In this document: positions 61,292 through 64,000 of the stretch, piece after piece
Position numbering within the stretch: position 1 is the stretch's first letter
Layout of the letters: each line of letters starts with the position of its first letter
Assembly: GCA_021613375.1 (NCBI GenBank)
Contig: CM038719.1
Coordinates: forward strand, 6,262,890-6,326,889
Source: Megaleporinus macrocephalus
Taxonomy: Eukaryota > Chordata > Actinopteri > Characiformes > Anostomidae
DNA: 64,000 bases
Direction of reading: 5' to 3'
The notes under the pieces: generated by a model
What the model was told of the DNA's origin: nothing
What the model saw: the letters and a program-made list of their open reading frames with translations, nothing else
The model's database searches: none
Position numbers and translations under genes: made by a program

Positions 61292-62990
61292 TTGTGTATG
61301 CACTACCGCTCAAAAGTTTGGGATCACAGTGAAATGTTCTTGTTTTAATGGAGTATCTTCTTCCTTAACACAACAATGGACTGATGGGTCTCTAAAGAAA
61401 GTTGTTTCTTTCTGGACATTTTGAGTCGGTCAGCAAGCCATCAACTGCTGATCTTCAGATACTAAACTAACCTAGAATGTTGTTCTCCCTTTTATACTCA
61501 CTTATTAGTAGAATGTTTTTCAGCTGTGATCACAATTGAGCAAGAGTGTCCTAACAACCAATTAGTCCAATAACATCCTTAACTTGGATTGGTGGTCGTA
61601 CCAGGAGATTTAGACAGAGGACTGAGAATTACTGATAATAGAACTATATGTAAAATAAGCCTCTATACAAAAATAGACTTTAATACAAACATTTTTATTC
61701 TTTAAAAATCATCTGATACACTAACATTAATTGTGAAATGGACAATATTATTTGTGAATTGAATGAAAATTGCATGAAATGAAATTCTAAAGTGATCCTA
61801 AACTTTTGAGCAGTAGTGTATATGCTGTATATATATATATATATATCACATCAAGTCAAATTTATTTGTATAGCGCTTTTTGCAACAGTGTTGTCACAAA
61901 GCAGCTTTACACAAGTTTGAAAACATGAAAACATTAAGTCACAGCATGTATCCCCCTGTGAGCCAGCCAGAGGCAACAGAGGCGAGATAAACTCCCTCAA
62001 CACTGGAGGAAGAAACCTTGAGAGAAACCAAGACTCACAAGGGGAGACCCGTCCTCCTCTTAATAAACTGTACTATCTACCGTTTATTAAAACCAGTTCA
62101 GAATAAAAGCTGAGAGAGTCTCTGTTTGAAGTCTGAATTGTAAACGCTTTAGAAACTGTACAGGTAGAGGCAGTCTCTGACTGAGGCAGTCTCTGACTGA
62201 GGCAGTCTCTGACTGAGGCAGTCTCTGACTCTCAGTCTTTGTGGAAAGTGGAAGTACCCTGAAACAGTCCCATCAGATCTTAATGCTGGTAAATCTGGTA
62301 CTCTAACTCATCCCAAAGGTACTGGATGGAGCTCTGGTAGTCTGTAATCCAGCAATGTGGCCTTCCTAAAGGAGGCGATGGCACTTAGAGGGACTGTCTG
62401 GATACTTTTGGACAGATAGTGTAAACGGGTGTATTTATTATGATGAATGTTCTTCTGCAGATGTTCCCATCAGGATGATTACAGGACATCTGTCTACAGT
62501 CGTTGTCTATTAGGGCTGTGTATTGCCAAGGACCTGGCGATACAATACATTGATACAGCGGCCACGATTTAATGTATCACTATATATAGATATATAGTGA
62601 TTTTTCAAATCCTACTATTAAAACACACCACTATATAAACAGGTTTATCAATGCTTACAATAGCATTGCGCCCTTGTGCTGCTTGTTAATGTTGGAGCTG
62701 AAAATGGTTTACAACACTGCCATCTAGTGGTCAGAGGTTTAAACACAACACACAATGATTTACTGTCTGCCAGGAATCTGTGTATTGATACTGTGATGTT
62801 GAGTATCGATAGAGTATCACTAAACATAATATCCTGATATTTGATATTTTTGATATTTTTGATATTTTCATGGTGCTCACTCTGGTTCCTCTCGTTACAG
62901 GATGCTCAGATCATTAACTGGCTGCAGGAGTTCAGGACCTGCGTCACTCAGCTCGGCAAGGACCACGAGCAGCTAATCTACTGTGTTTTG
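60859..62990 (+). CDS. rrn3: rrn3 (TIF-IA), 5' three coding exons, partial
   Basis: RNA polymerase I-specific initiation factor RRN3/TIF-IA, which bridges Pol I to the SL1/TIF-IB promoter complex in the nucleolus. The join is 60859-60951, 61059-61115, 62901-62990, encoding 80 residues in phase 0 throughout. The peptide blocks [25 protein letters not shown] and [11 protein letters not shown] match human [25 protein letters not shown] and DDQIINWLLEF. Human exons continue with a LPWLNRS block that is not found before 64000, so the gene runs off the right edge. The start at MEVEKDF is inferred; the human protein has about 35 more residues upstream, and the frame is open back to the acceptor at 60825. 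Confidence 0.95.
61059..61115 (+). CDS. rrn3: rrn3 second coding exon
   Basis: Acceptor TTCTTTAAG, donor GTATGT, 57 nt, phase 0. It encodes [20 protein letters not shown] (TA)n tract and a Tc1-type MITE fill the following intron. Confidence 0.94.
61206..61287. repeat. (TA)n microsatellite in rrn3 intron
   Basis: About 40 TA dinucleotides after a (TG)n run. Confidence 0.97.
61301..61818. mobile_element. MITE, second copy of the 30490-31007 family
   Basis: Ends CACTACCGCTCAAAAGTTTG and AAACTTTTGAGCAGTAGTG; also inserted next to (TA)n. Confidence 0.87.
61850..62160 (+). mobile_element. Widespread fish dispersed repeat
   Basis: Contains TTTATTTGTATAGCGCTTTT, AAAGCAGCTTTACACAAG and GAAGAAACCTTGAGAGAAAC, typical of a retroelement-like repeat common in fish genomes. 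Class uncertain. Confidence 0.65.
62163..62235. repeat. 17-bp short tandem repeat
   Basis: Four copies of GAGGCAGTCTCTGACT. Confidence 0.88.
62514..62865 (+). mobile_element. hAT-type MITE close to rrn3 exon 3
   Basis: Starts TAGGGCTGTGTATTGCC and keeps the AATAGCATTGCGCCCTTGTG block. The right end is eroded (TTTTTGATATTTTTGATATT) about 35 bp before the acceptor of the exon at 62901. Confidence 0.82.
62901..62990 (+). CDS. rrn3: rrn3 third coding exon
   Basis: Acceptor CTCGTTACAG, donor GTAAGA, 90 nt, phase 0. It encodes [20 protein letters not shown] then [10 protein letters not shown]. The reading frame stays open past the donor to 63263, but that extension has no RRN3 similarity. Confidence 0.94.
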
Positions 62991-63479
62991 GTAAGAGGTG
63001 CTGCAGTAGTCAGCTGTCTTGTTTGGTACAGAACTATCAGACTTTCTCTTTCATTTGGTTGCTTCTTACAGGTGTGTATGCTCCACCTGTACTCAGGTAC
63101 ATTCCAAACAAGTGAACCGGGTCTCCGTCTGCTTCCACGTGAAGCCTGGGTCAGTTTGCTGCTGGTGGGAATGAATTATAGTGGGGAACAAGGGAGCTCA
63201 ACATGTTCTACTCCTTCTAGCGGATGGTCAGCACTGAGCTGTCCACATCATCTGCCTGTTTAAAACCTGACCCATCACAGACACTCATATTGCTCCGATC
63301 ACCGTCAACAAGGCTGCTTCCCCAACACCCAGCCTATGAAGTTTAAACATAATTATCCTGCTTTGTATTAAAATAGAGAAACTTGAATCACATAATAATA
63401 AAAATAAACTTGGTTGGATCTGTCAGTCTTTATGACTGAGTCCTGTGTGGGTTTGAATTTAGCCAGTCGGGTTGCCGAC

Positions 63480-64000
63480 GCCTGCTTTAGACACGTTCTG
63501 AGATCCACATGCCAAAGAAAACGTTGCTGCTCTGCCATTATTAGCAGCTGCTCGTGCTGCAGGATGGACGGCGCCTGATGTTATACAGCTGTTAGTGCAG
63601 GGTGTCAATAATCAGTAGGTGTGTCCACATACTTTTGGCCATATAATGTATAACATACATACTTGGGTACCTGAATTTGTCCCTCTCTGCTGCAGTAACA
63701 GTCTCTACTCCTCCGGCAAGGCTTTACACTAGAAGTTGGAACATTTCTGTGAGAGGTTGATTGAATTCAGGCATAAGAACATTAGTGAGGAAAGGTACTG
63801 ATGTTGTATGATAGGTTCTGGATCACTCCAGCTCATCCCAACAGTACTGGATGGTCGTTATTAGCAGCTGCAGGATGGACTGCATGATTATGTGCCTGAT
63901 GTTATTTATACAGCTGTTAGTACAGGGTGTGGCTAAAAACAATAATCAGTAGGTGTGTCCACATACTTTTGGCCATATAATGTATAACATACATACTTGG
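63480..64000. repeat. Duplicated block at the right edge
   Basis: TCAGTAGGTGTGTCCACATA followed by CTTTTGGCCATATAATGTAT occurs at 63613 and 63945, with shared flanks (CAGCTGTTAGT, GCAGGATGGAC). The terminal phrase is typical of a fish Tc1-type MITE end; the period is about 330 bp. Confidence 0.75.

Noticed and set aside
62991..63263. Extension of rrn3 exon 3 to 63263
   Set aside because: A strong donor (GTAAGA) follows codon 80 and the read-through lacks the expected LPWLNRS block.

Overview
The window is vertebrate nuclear DNA, almost certainly from a teleost fish. Three genes with spliced exons, consensus GT/AG junctions and consistent intron phases can be read directly, and their proteins match the human genes PDXDC1, MPV17L and RRN3, which lie close together at 16p13.11. 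The repeats (Tc1/mariner and hAT fragments, an L1/Tx1-type LINE tail, long (TA)n tracts) are typical of fish; a cypriniform, characiform or catfish relative is possible but I cannot settle it. No tRNA, rRNA or CRISPR array was seen.

Layout. Positions 1 to about 41.1 kb are the 5' two thirds of pdxdc1 on the minus strand: a probable noncoding first exon near 40.9-41.1 kb and thirteen coding exons from 37502 down to 354, giving about the first 389 codons; the rest lies left of the window. The introns are filled with minisatellites: ten separate arrays with units of 28, 38/31, 42, 45/42, 44, 35/37, 61, 60, 35 and 90 bp, together nearly 20 kb, or close to half of this part of the gene. Between them lie Tc1/mariner MITEs, hAT-like elements, a truncated LINE and dinucleotide tracts.

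At about 41.1-42.0 kb is a head-to-head intergenic region carrying an NRF1-like palindrome. It separates pdxdc1 from mpv17l, whose plus-strand coding sequence is complete in four exons (42041-47628, 196 codons, the same length as human MPV17L). Its introns hold a 53-bp array and a large inverted repeat. From 47.6 to 54.7 kb is mostly dispersed repeat, including a hAT-type element inserted in a Tc1-type element with a perfect 8-bp target duplication. A single-exon plus-strand gene for a TMEM238-family two-pass membrane protein lies at 54735-55178. From 57.5 kb to the right edge is the start of rrn3 (plus strand), with three coding exons (60859-60951, 61059-61115, 62901-62990); the gene continues off the window.

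The genes have unrelated cellular jobs: a degenerate pyridoxal-dependent decarboxylase-fold protein (pdxdc1), a mitochondrial/peroxisomal membrane protein (mpv17l), a small membrane protein, and the RNA polymerase I initiation factor TIF-IA (rrn3). What unites them is conserved linkage, not a pathway. The most unusual aspect of the window is the density, diversity and higher-order structure of the intronic minisatellites in pdxdc1, several of which are stop-free over hundreds of codons.
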